From positions 155,001-219,000 of the forward strand of contig NC_087384.1 of the NCBI RefSeq assembly GCF_963675165.1: a DNA stretch of 64,000 nt, given 5' to 3'. The position numbers and the translations under genes are program-made. The DNA comes from Halichondria panicea (lineage: Eukaryota; Porifera; Demospongiae; Suberitida; Halichondriidae). The first letter of the stretch is position 1, and each line of letters opens with the position of its first letter. Below, piece after piece: positions 21,730 through 35,803 of the stretch. The notes under the pieces are model-generated. The model searched no databases. It had not been told where the DNA came from and saw only the letters and a program-made list of their open reading frames with translations.

Positions 21730-22551
21730 TTACAAAAAAACTAAAAATATAAGTGGTATCATTAGTGATGGAAAGATAGTTAAGGTGACAATTACAGTGA
21801 TTGCAATAATCTTACAACCAGTTACTGATTCCTGACGTGCTTTGGACACCTTCCCACGTTTCACATCATACTTGGCCTGCATGCGAAGCATAAAACATAT
21901 ATAATTCAGTATTATAGGGCACCAGATATACCCCGTCAGTGTGGAAACATCTAACAAAATCATAACGCTATAACCCCTTCTTTCCTTGCATGCTATGTCT
22001 ATATATACTACAGTATAATTATATACACATACTGGTATGCCACTTGATCTCTACCAAAATGCATTTGTTATTTTGTTACCATGGAGTGCTCCTATATAGC
22101 TGTTGTTACATACCTTACAAATACAGTAGATGCTTGGCAGGGTGACTAACAGTGAGAGCGGTGTGGCCAAAAAGAAGAGTATTAGTGAGCAGAATACTGC
22201 AGAGAATAATTTGATTTCCACTTGACTTTGTACTGCATTTTGTAATAATTGTGTGTCAGGTGATGGTTGTGGAGGAGTTACAACCACAACTCTTGTCGGT
22301 GGAGTAGGATTGTTGCTCACCAGTCGCACTGGAGGTAAAGATATATCTTGTTGCACTGCAGGGGGTTGGTATGGAGATGCTTGTTCATTTCTCTCAGAAG
22401 CAGGATCATTATTAGCTGTTTGACTATGGCCCACCACCTCAGAGTAAGGTGGGGGAGCTTCAGAGGTCAACCTCTCCATTGGGTAACTCTGAGTCTCATC
22501 TTGGGACTCATCTTGTTGAGTAGATCTAATATTGGAATCTTTGTCTGACAT
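21730..22551 (-). CDS. PPxY-containing CD225/dispanin-like membrane protein, copy D
   Basis: Two exons: 22114-22551 (ATG at 22551) and 21730-21876, about 194 residues. It has the same MSDKD leader and PPPYSEVVGHS motif as copy C, but the proline-rich spacer before the first membrane segment is shorter, and one APPYQ has become ASPYQ. Segment 1 is FCSLILFFLATPLSLLVTL then SIYCICK. Exon 2 begins AKYDVKRGKVSKARQES. The differences from copy C are concentrated in the spacer and second membrane segment. Confidence 0.7.
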
Positions 22552-22910
22552 GATAAAGTTACTGTATATGCTGTGTGTGTAGCTATATATACTTGTAGCT
22601 AGAGCTTATATAGAATCTAGTCAATAGTAAGACTATACTCTTGATAGAATAATCCATATAGACTTTGCAGGTTATAATTATATAATAACAATAACTTCTA
22701 TTGGGAATTAGGAAGGATATAGTGCACTTGTAGTCATGCAGCATCTGCAATGTTTGTGTAAACAGTCAACTGTATATGGATATGAACGTGGTTTGCCATG
22801 ATGAATAAAGCATACTGTAAACAGTTAATATGAATTGTTACTGGAAGGAAAGAGAAGGACAACTATATTTTATACAATGTTAGTTACTGCATTAATTTGT
22901 TCCATGCATA

Positions 22911-23250
22911 CTACAAACACAGTAGAGGCTTGGCAGGTCTAACAGTGATAGTGGCGTGGCAAAAAGAAGAGTAATATTGAGCAGTATACTCCACAGCATC
23001 GTGCACAGCATTGTTTGAGATCTTGTACTTGTGCCCGCGGTAATCTAGTGACAGTGACAACTGGGGCTGATGTTTGGGGGGCCATAAGAACAGTTGGTGA
23101 ACTTTTAGCTTCAGGTAATATTGCAGCATTGGTAGGTTGATATGGCGGAGGAGCATTCTCCACCACTTGAGAGTAGGTTGGGGGAGCCGCATTTGTCAAT
23201 CTCTCCATATGCCATTGGGTCTTGAGAATAGGTAGTGTGATCAGCCATTC
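22911..23250 (-). pseudogene. Broken fifth copy (E) of the PPxY-CD225-like family
   Basis: The sequence aligns to copy B from its MADHTTYS start (ATG at about 23250) but carries a 7 bp insertion just after the PM codons, a 1 bp deletion in the LLFFLAT region and a 3 bp deletion soon after. The splice donor following the YCVCK codons is changed (TGTAGTATG instead of TGTAAGGTATG). No exon 2 homologue is seen between 22552 and 22910. A downstream ATG restores the PMERLT frame for the N-terminal half, so a truncated soluble product is conceivable, but the membrane portion is lost. Confidence 0.75.
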
Positions 23251-23253
23251 ATT

Positions 23254-23606
23254 CACTAGTTGATTGTGCAGTAGAGCATGCAATTGTCCATTATACTGTT
23301 ATATTGAAGGTTCCAGACTTGTGTATTTACAAAGGATGTACTGTAATGCTATACTACTATACCACGCTCATTAGCGATTCTTGACATGCGCATGTTGCGC
23401 ATGTTGTGCAGGGGGCGGCATTCCACTGCAGATCGTCTAATTCTTCCTTTGGTACCTCCAATACTGTGTCATTGTGGTGGAGAACGGCCACGCCCATTAA
23501 TGAGCACTGCTTTAGCCAAAGTCAGAGCCAAAGTGCATGAAAACAACTCCATATTTTAGCCCAAATACAGTACAACTAGCAGCTTAGTGAGCAGAGCGCC
23601 TTCAAG
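23254..23606. promoter_or_regulatory. Divergent upstream region of RASAL1-like gene
   Basis: It contains two NRF1-like cores close together (CATGCGCATG then TTGCGCATG at about 23386-23405), a GGGGGCGG box just after, and CCACGCCC at about 23490. The RASAL1-like ATG is at 23607. No TATA box sits at a plausible distance. Promoter assignment is inferred from position and motifs. Confidence 0.45.
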
Positions 23607-25248
23607 ATGGCGTCGTCTACCCTAGTGTATCAGTACACGGGCCTGTACGTTAGAGTGAGCGAAGCTAAGAAGATACCTAGCCGGGATGTGTAAGTTCACT
23701 TAGTAAAGCTAGCTAGCTGTGTGTTGTATATTATATTATAGTAAACATTAAAATTAATAACTTGATACTGCAGCTGCTGTAATTAGTAACTATTAGTGAT
23801 GTTCACACACTGTTATATGCACACACTGTAGACCGCTATCAGCATAAGGCTAGGCTGTGATTTTCATTTGTCAATAAATTTCTACATAGAAACCACTTAC
23901 CTGGGTTTGTAGTTGTTCATTATACATATCCTGGCTGCACCGTGGCTGGCTGGAGTGCTAGTACACCCACGGCATCCTTTGTTAGAGAAATAGTGTTCTA
24001 TTAGTCGAGATCCATTACAATTTGGCATGAGTAAACATGTCTCGAGGCACTTGTACGACTTCTTACATGTATGTGCGTTTAATATGTCCATTTCATTGAT
24101 ATTGTAATCCTCATTGTACAGATTTAATATAAGGTCTGCCATGATTGTGCACACAGCAAAATTAAATTCCTCTTCCATTTGTAGTTAGGAGAGGCTTGTA
24201 GGTAACAGTGTCTGGTGTGGTCTTGAGCTTATAGCTGGCATAGCTTATATAAGAACATTAATTTTATATGATATTGTGTCTTGTTCTAATGTGCAGGTCT
24301 GGTCATCCACGCAATCCATTCTGTATTGTGAAAGTTGACAACGATACAGTTGCCAGGTAACCTGCGAACATGCACACACTAACTGCATTTTGAAACTGTT
24401 CTAGAGTCAGTTAATAGTATGTATGTACAGTATGTTATATTGATGCTGTGTAGGTGTATAGGTACTCACTGTGTGTGTGTGGGTGTGTGTGTGTGTGTGC
24501 GTGTGCGCATCATAGAATCAGATAATAATAGTTTTCAGATGACACTATTCTTTCTCTAGTAAAGGGGATTAATTATTAATTGTGTTAGAAACCTGTTTAA
24601 AGCATTTCTGTTGCCATTAAAATTGCTATCTCCTCTCCACACACACACACACACACGCCCACACCCACACATACACACAGGACAGCGAATGTGTTCAAGA
24701 CCCTAGAACCATTCTGGGGAGAAGAGTACAACTTGCACGTTCCTAATGAGTTCCAAGCAATCTCCGTGTACATGTTCGACTATGACTCTATGGGGTGAGT
24801 TCAGTGAGAGGCAATGCCAGTGGGTAAACCAATGAACCACTGTTAGTATAGAAGTGCTAGGCTAGCAGTGGAACTTCTAAATGTTGAGATAATTTTGGGA
24901 CATTTTGAGAGTGTCCTGTTTATTTAAAGTGTCTCGATTTCAAAGGCTAATTTCTGTCTGTGTGTGTGTCAGTCCTGCCACCTACTCTGCATAACTACAG
25001 TGGGGAATCCCCCAAACACACTCTGTTACATATTGTGCTTGTTAAAACCTTGTAGTCTCATTATTTCCTATTATGATCGATGATTGTTATGAATCAAAAT
25101 TTAAAAACACAGAATTAGAACATTGTATAGTCCAACAGTTGGTCTATATTTGTATCACACACGGAACTTTCACTGTCAATTATTCAACTATGCATATAAA
25201 GCATGAAGTACAAGCTGCTTACCCCTGTGTGTGTGGGTGTGTGGGTGG

Positions 25249-25281
<33 letters not shown>

Positions 25282-28064
25282 ATCCCACCAAAATAGCTTA
25301 TATTCGATGATAGGTGGTCCTTTCTTGTTGTACGTGTATATTTGAGTGGTCTACTTGTGTGCAGGTCTAAGGAGCCTCTGGGCAAAGTGATGCTCACCAG
25401 ACCTGACATTGTCAAGAACCCAAGAGGTGACAGTCAACCTCACACAATATTGTCATCTGTGTAATAGTTGAGCCCATGCAGTGAATACCAAGAGCATACT
25501 ATCAAAGTACCTACTGTATAACTTTACATTATCTTCCGCTTATTTAGCGAGGTGTTGTCAAATCTGCCATGCTTTACCTCCATACCACTGACCCATGTGA
25601 CTGTCATGTGCTGCAGGCATAGACAAGTGGTTCCCACTGACGCCCATACACAAGGACGACGAGGTACAGGGAGAGGTCCTCGTGGAGATGAACATCGAGC
25701 AGTTTGGGGAGGTGAGTGGGTGGAGTGGGCGGTGGGGGTGGGGGATATTTCCAGCATTTGTAGTAAGACAGTAGCTGCATAGTATTGTAGTGTTTTAATA
25801 CAACATGATGGTAGTTAATAAACAATTAGTGTTTGTGCTTCTCTATCCTGTAGCATGTTGTTATTTCCTGTCAGCTAGGTAGAGGTTGATCCCTTCCTCT
25901 GATATCGTAGCTAGGTAGAGGTTGATCCCTTCCTCTGATATCGTAGCCATGCATACGTACATACAATGTAGGGCTGTTTAGAATATTGTTATTATGACTA
26001 TGTTTTTTCCTGGACAGGATGGACAGGATATATTCCGTCTCCTCCTAACGGTAGTGGAAGCAAGGTGCGTAATGACTGTCTGTCAATGATGACCCTTACC
26101 CATCCATCCACTGTGTAAAACGCTAGTTTATAGATACATGTATTATGTGTGACAGTTTGAGGGGAGTTGTTATAATCACTGTACAGGGACCTTGTTGGTA
26201 AGAGTGATGGCAAAGCTGACCCCTTCGCTGTGGTACACTTTGGAGAAGAACAGCACCAAACCCAGGTACAGTAGATACACACTTTGTGATATTGATCGAC
26301 TGTACAGCTTGTCTGTTGTGGTTACATGTATAATCAGTTCATCCTCCTCCGTAATACATTGTACATGTACAGCCAGTATTATACATTTGTATTAATTATC
26401 ACAGCCACTGTTGATGTTTCACTGCAACTGTTTTATCCAAAACGTACACGCTACCCAGGTGTGTGTGGTTGAACTCTGACACACACACACACCACACACA
26501 CAGGTGATGACCAAGACCCGGTTTCCTCGATGGCGTAAGACATTTGATATCCCGTTCCCCAAACGACTGGTTGAGCTAGAGGAGAGGATAGTGAAGATAG
26601 TCGTGTATGACTGGGACAAGTTCCTCCACAACAAGTTCATGGGAGAGGTGAGTCATTGCCCTGAGGCAGCCAGATAGACAACCATGTGGGCAGTCAGGAA
26701 ACTTTCATGATAGCTATAGCTTGAGAGTGGCTTTACATGTAGACACTGGGCCTAGACAATCTATTTCAAATTTCAAAGCACATTAGTACTCCATCTTATC
26801 TGCTAACTATTTCATTCTAGTGGTCTCACTCTTTAGTTGTGTTCAGTTCTATGGCATTCTTGAAGCTCATCAAAGGCTCCAATAATTGCATTCAAGAGTT
26901 TGTGTACAACTCTATTTACTATATAGCCTGACAGCTCCTCCATTGGTAAACATCTCTGCCAGTGGAATGTGTCATTATTTCCCAGCTATATATGAGTTAT
27001 ACTTCTTCTGCTTGTCCCTAGGTGGAGATAGACTTGTCTGAGTTGATGGTGGGTCAACGCTACAAGACCTGGTACAGACTGAAGCATCAGGAACACAAGC
27101 AGAAGGACAAGAAGTGAGAGAGCTAGTCACGGCTGTAGAGCTAGTCACGGCTGTATAGTGTTAACTGGCCCATTAACCTTGTCCAAGTATAGCTAGAGTT
27201 TTAAGGTCGTACGTTTCAGCTAATAACTTACAATTTGGATTGTCTACTTTAGAAAATGACAAGTGAGGTTTATCAGATATTGTGTTTATCTTACCGTTGT
27301 TTTTAGGCCTTCATGTATAAATTTGACAATTTGTGAAGCTACTATATTCTATGGTGAGCTGTTGATACAGTATGGGTAGCTGCCATGATTCTCACGATGC
27401 AATGCTGTACTGTGCTGTGTGCTTATGTTGCTTCAGGAAGGAGCTTGGTTCTCTGAGGCTGAAGGTCCAATGCAGTGAGGAGAGGATACTGGAGGCCTCT
27501 CTCTATGATCACTTTGTCAAGCTGATGCTGGATACAGTTGACAATCCCACGGTAACCAGCTATGTATGATATCAGGCGTGCATATCTCCACATGTAGGAT
27601 TCTTTGAAGTCATTGACCACAGTATATACATTGTGATGTTAGCCCCAAAAGTATGGCTTGTGAAACATTGTTGTACACACTCTGCTCTGTGATTGTACCT
27701 CTCCCCCACACTCACACACAACACTTCACTACTAATACCGCCCACACAGACTAACGGCAGCCCCTTGCTCGTGATGTTGGAAGAGGTGATGACAATGGAT
27801 CGCAACTCACTAGCACACACTCTAGTGAGGTTCTTCCTGGCCCATGGCTCTGTCATACCATTCCTGGATGCACTTACTGTACGAGAGGTCACCATCACCA
27901 GTGAGTGGGTGTGTGGGGGTGGTGTGGGTGTGGCAGTTTAACATTATACTGCCATTATTTGTAACGTATTGGACAAGGTTCTACATGTACAGTACATGTG
28001 CTTACATGTGTCTATAGTTATTCCATATTGAAAGCTTTAGCTGCTTCATCTGTATGTACTTCCT

Positions 28065-28153
<89 letters not shown>

Positions 28154-31100
28154 ACAGGTGACACTCGGACATTGTTCAGAGGCAATTCTTTAGCATCGAA
28201 AGCATTCGACCAATTCATGAAAGTGAGTTAGTTACACTTGTACTGTACCTATCCATCTATCCCACCCCCTCCTCCCTCCCCCTCCTCCCACACCCCTCAC
28301 CCCCACCCCCTCCTCCCACACCCCTCACCCCCACCCCCTCCTCCCTCCTCCCACACCCCTCACCCCCACCCCCTCCTCCCTCCCACCTATCCATCTATCC
28401 CACCCCCTCCTCCGCAGGTGGTGGCACTTCCCTTCCTCCACGAGACCCTCTCCTCTGCTATTGACATGGTCTACACTGACCATCGAGTGTGTGAGCTGGA
28501 CATTGAGCAACTGAGGCAGTCCTCAAAGTAAGTAACAAACATATACAAGCACTTAAAAACAAGACTTCTGTCTTGAATAGTTATAAAAAGAGTTTTGTAT
28601 CTAAAGCTTCCTACACTTGCCAAAAAACTTTTATGCTAACAAAAACCGTGCACATGTTCATGATTATGCACAAACTTGACTTGTTCCGCTGTCCCTACAC
28701 ACAGATTAAAGTCAGAGTCGGTGTGTCAGAAGACGGTTGAGATGTCCATCCAGATCCTCAGCTGCTATGTGGAAGCCATCATGCACTCCATAGTGACCTC
28801 AGTGGAACACTGCCCCAAGCTCATGCGTCTGGCACTACGGCAACTGTGGCTGAGAGTGGCAGAGAGATTCAAGGACCCTGAGCACGTGGTGAGTAGACTG
28901 TCCTCAACTATTGCTACTATATTTAATTCATATAACTTAGAGATGTTCTGTAAGTTACTTCTTGTACAGTATAGGGTTTCATTTAATAAGCTATCCTTAT
29001 AATTGTTGACCACACCCCCATCCTGTACAGGACGTTCCTTATCTAGCCATCACTGGTTTCTTGTTCCTGAGGTTCTTTGTGCCTGCCATTCTTTCACCCA
29101 AACTGTTTGCACTGAGGGACGAGCATCCTGACCAAAAGACAGAGAGGACTCTTAAACTCATCGCAAAGGTGGGGGGTGGGGCTACATGTACGTATGTGGG
29201 GGGTGGGGCAACATGTATGTGTGTGGGGGGTGGGCTACAAGTACGTATGTGGGGGGTAGGCCTATGGGAGTGGGGCTACAGGCTACATGTATGTGTGTGG
29301 GGGGTAGGCCTATGTGTGTGGGGGGTGGGGCTACATGTACGTATGTGGGGGGTAGGCACAGTGTAGGGATCCATGAAAATGCATATAGGTTTTATGTATT
29401 ATGAGATTGCAATTGTCACCAAATTCTCAGCTTCAATCTATTAATATACATGTACATATAGACCATGCAAAGAGTGCACTGTCAGCACACCACCCCCTCC
29501 TCCAGGTACTGCAGAGCATCGGCAACCTCTCCCCGGAGATGGATGCTAAGGAAGCGTACATGCAACCAATGTCAGCTGTCTTGGCTGACGGAGTGCGGAG
29601 AGTCAAGGAGTACATCCAGGACCTGGTACAACTCGACCAGAGACACGGTAATCAGCGCTCCCTACCAGTAATAGATCGGCCATCCCTTAAAAGAAGTTCT
29701 AGTTGCACTAGTAGTTCTACAAAACTCTTACTGGTAATCTAGACGTAAGTTACTACTAGTAGTAAAAGGATCTTATTTGGAAGAAAAAAACGATTAGTTG
29801 AAATTGTTGTTTTGTTCCACTATTCTACATAATGTATACTGTATATGCTGTGTATGATTAGTCCACTGTTTTCTTCCACCCCAGTTACCGTGGAGACAGG
29901 AGCCAAGGACGGAGGGTACATCCATCACCTGATCCTGTGCCGAGGCTGGCTATGGAAGAGGAGTCACACCTCCGGTGTGTCCAGCATCCAGTACAGGAAG
30001 AGATTCTTTGAGCTCAGCAACATGGCCCTCACTTACACACAGAACGAGAAACAGACTGGGGTAAGTGTGTGGGCGTGTGTGGGCGTGGGCGTGGGTGTGT
30101 GATATTGTTACAGTGCTGGCTATTGTGAGCCTTTCTCTATAAAATATATGAATCTTGAAACTAGTCTACTCAGTGTCAAACACATACCCCTCATATGTAC
30201 TGTCCACCACATACCCATGTACACACACAATATACCTTTATCCCCCACCACATACCCATGTACACACACGATATACCCTTATCCCCCACCACATACCCAT
30301 GTACACACGCAGGAGGTGAAGAGCTACCCAGTCCACTGCATCAAGGTGGTTGAGAAGGTTGACGAAGGTGCCTTCCATCGCAAGCACATGTTCCAGGTGG
30401 TCATTGTGCTCCAGGGGCAGGTACCCAACCCAGACACGCCCCCTGAGGTCTCGTTGTATCTACAGGCAGCTGTGAGTCCGTACTACAATATCTATATTTC
30501 ATCAGTAAGGTGTCTATTTTCCAGGTCAAGTGTGGGAGCAGCCAAAGCATTTACATAATAGGGTAGATGATTTTATTTCTGATTAACCAATTTCATTTGT
30601 CCTCTACTCAATGCACAAAGTACAGGGTACAGAGTACAGGGTGATAGCTAGCATACATTACATGAGGGTTCTATTCTGATCATGCAATGTACTGTAGTGT
30701 AATGTCACTTGCCCTCTACTGTATACTGCAGGATGTGAATGAGCAGAATCGTTGGGTGTCCGCCATACGTAAGGCCTGCCTCTGTAACAGAGAGATGAGA
30801 CCAGTCTATCATCCTGGCTCATTCAAGAAGACCAAGTGGACCTGCTGTGGAACCACCTCCAGCTTTGGTGAGCTCTCTAAACGTGGTTTTATTGATTTGT
30901 GATTTGCTATTATGTACGTACAAGTAGATTGTATAAAACGTGCAGTATGAGACTTTGAAACTACTCCAACCATTTTGTCCATTATCACTCAGCCCCCCCC
31001 TCCCCCCCACAGAGCCAGGTTGCAGTCAGTGTCACTGTGGCATCACCATTGGTGACTGGAGGGACCCACTAGACCCTGAGCTGGACGCACAAGTCATCTT

Positions 31101-31509
31101 CACTCAGTTCCATCAAGGGAAGAGCACCATTATCAAGAGGTACTTACCAGGTCAGCCATCTCTCTGTACTAGTCAGGATAGCTTAAAACCAAGATCTATT
31201 TGAGGGTCGCCTAGTTGGTTAATTAAGGTACCTGATACACTTACTGCCACTCCCCCCTATACCCACACTTACACACACGCCCACACACACACAGGTGGTG
31301 ATGACATCAGTGGTTCCACACGCGAGGGCTCTATATCACCCACCTCCCTCTCATCGTCAGGGGCAACCAGTCTACAGACAGACGAACACGAAGTGGGCGG
31401 GGCTGCAGCCTTGTCGCAGGGTCACAATGAAATGGAAGGAGCTAGCAGAAAACTATTGAGTGTTCTAGACGAACTCTCCTACTATCATTCTCAGATCCAT
31501 GTCTCATGA
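23607..31509 (+). CDS. RASAL1: RASAL1/RASA4-type Ras GTPase-activating protein (C2-C2-RasGAP-PH-BTK)
   Basis: Twenty-one phase-compatible exons: 23607-23689, 24297-24356, 24681-24794, 25365-25426, 25617-25711, 26018-26064, 26187-26265, 26504-26647, 27022-27113, 27437-27551, 27750-27900, 28158-28222, 28418-28527, 28705-28888, 29031-29168, 29506-29647, 29885-30060, 30313-30471, 30732-30867, 31013-31150 and 31295-31509. C2A ([15 protein letters not shown] ... [12 protein letters not shown]) and C2B ([20 protein letters not shown] ... [15 protein letters not shown]) are followed by a RasGAP domain with the arginine-finger motif [11 protein letters not shown] and [17 protein letters not shown], a PH domain, and a BTK zinc motif (YHPGSF, WTCC, PGC). 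The order is that of RASAL1/RASA4, cytosolic calcium-responsive proteins that stimulate Ras GTP hydrolysis at the membrane (established). C2A has Asn where the second loop-1 Asp is expected (SGHPRNPF). AATAAA at 31682 is the likely poly(A) signal. Confidence 0.93.
23897..24178 (-). CDS. Unrecognised small Cys-rich ORF opposite RASAL1 intron 1
   Basis: A 93-residue open frame with eleven cysteines, several in CxxC or CxxxC spacing ([17 protein letters not shown]). It starts with ATG at 24178 and is antisense to the first RASAL1-like intron. I recognise no family and see no signal peptide. It could be an exon of a nested gene or a chance frame. Confidence 0.15.
   Translation of the reverse strand: MEEEFNFAVCTIMADLILNLYNEDYNINEMDILNAHTCKKSYKCLETCLLMPNCNGSRLIEHYFSNKGCRGCTSTPASHGAARICIMNNYKPR
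25875..25950. repeat. Tandem duplication of 38 bp in RASAL1 intron
   Basis: Two perfect adjacent copies of a unit containing AGCTAGGTAGAGGTTGATCC and CTTCCTCTGATATCGT, in the intron before exon 26018-26064. Confidence 0.85.
28066..28151. repeat. (CA)n microsatellite abutting a splice acceptor
   Basis: About 85 bp of nearly perfect CA dinucleotides ending CTGACAG, directly before RASAL1 exon 28158-28222, which encodes the arginine finger. Confidence 0.95.
28256..28410. repeat. Pyrimidine-rich tandem repeat (CCCCACCCCCTCCTCC)
   Basis: Imperfect tandem CCACCCCCTCCTCCCACACC units fill the short intron between RASAL1 exons 28158-28222 and 28418-28527, forming an extended polypyrimidine tract. 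Confidence 0.85.
29169..29356. repeat. G-rich minisatellite in RASAL1 intron
   Basis: About six imperfect copies of a unit containing GGGGGGTGGGGCTACATGTA and CGTATGTG start exactly at the splice donor of exon 29031-29168. Confidence 0.85.
30186..30312. repeat. Tandem repeat (CACCACATACCCATGTACAC) in RASAL1 intron
   Basis: About three copies of a roughly 48 bp unit containing CCACCACATACCCATGTACA and ATATACC run up to the acceptor of exon 30313-30471. Confidence 0.8.
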
Positions 31510-31681
31510 TCCGGGACTTAAATCACATGACATGTTTGTACGATATTATCAGTGTACTATTTTAGTCACCTTTTTCATTGTTTGAATGCTATAACATTAT
31601 TCATTGATGGTGGATTTAGGGGGAGGATCTAGCTAGCTCTCTTGCATGTATTTACAAGCTCTATATAGTTATTAGCTGTAT

Positions 31682-31687
31682 AATAAA
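31682..31687 (+). terminator. Poly(A) signal AATAAA for RASAL1-like gene
   Basis: A canonical hexamer 173 bp after the RASAL1-like stop codon and only about 120 bp before the start of the next same-strand gene. Confidence 0.6.
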
Positions 31688-31807
31688 GCTGTTCTGCTAA
31701 ATGATATGGATAATGTTCTTGAAGGTAAAACATTAGAACAATAATGTTATGTAAATGCAACCATTTAAGAATGCTTGATAACCAATACTGTGTTTATATT
31801 AATACAC

Positions 31808-35559
<3,752 letters not shown>

Positions 35560-35803
35560 ATCTACATACTTAGATGTAAGCTTAGACTGCATAATTACGT
35601 TATTTATTTAACCTTATATAGCCATGTATACTATTACAATCGCACATATTTTAGCATGTTATATTATTGATCTGTTTATATGAAAGACACCATTCTTAAG
35701 AACTCAGTTGGAGCATAATTATTATTGCATTAATTATAGCAATCTATTATCTAGCTATAAGTCATTTGCAGTACGTGGTGTTGTGATGCACAAATCTAAT
35801 ATT

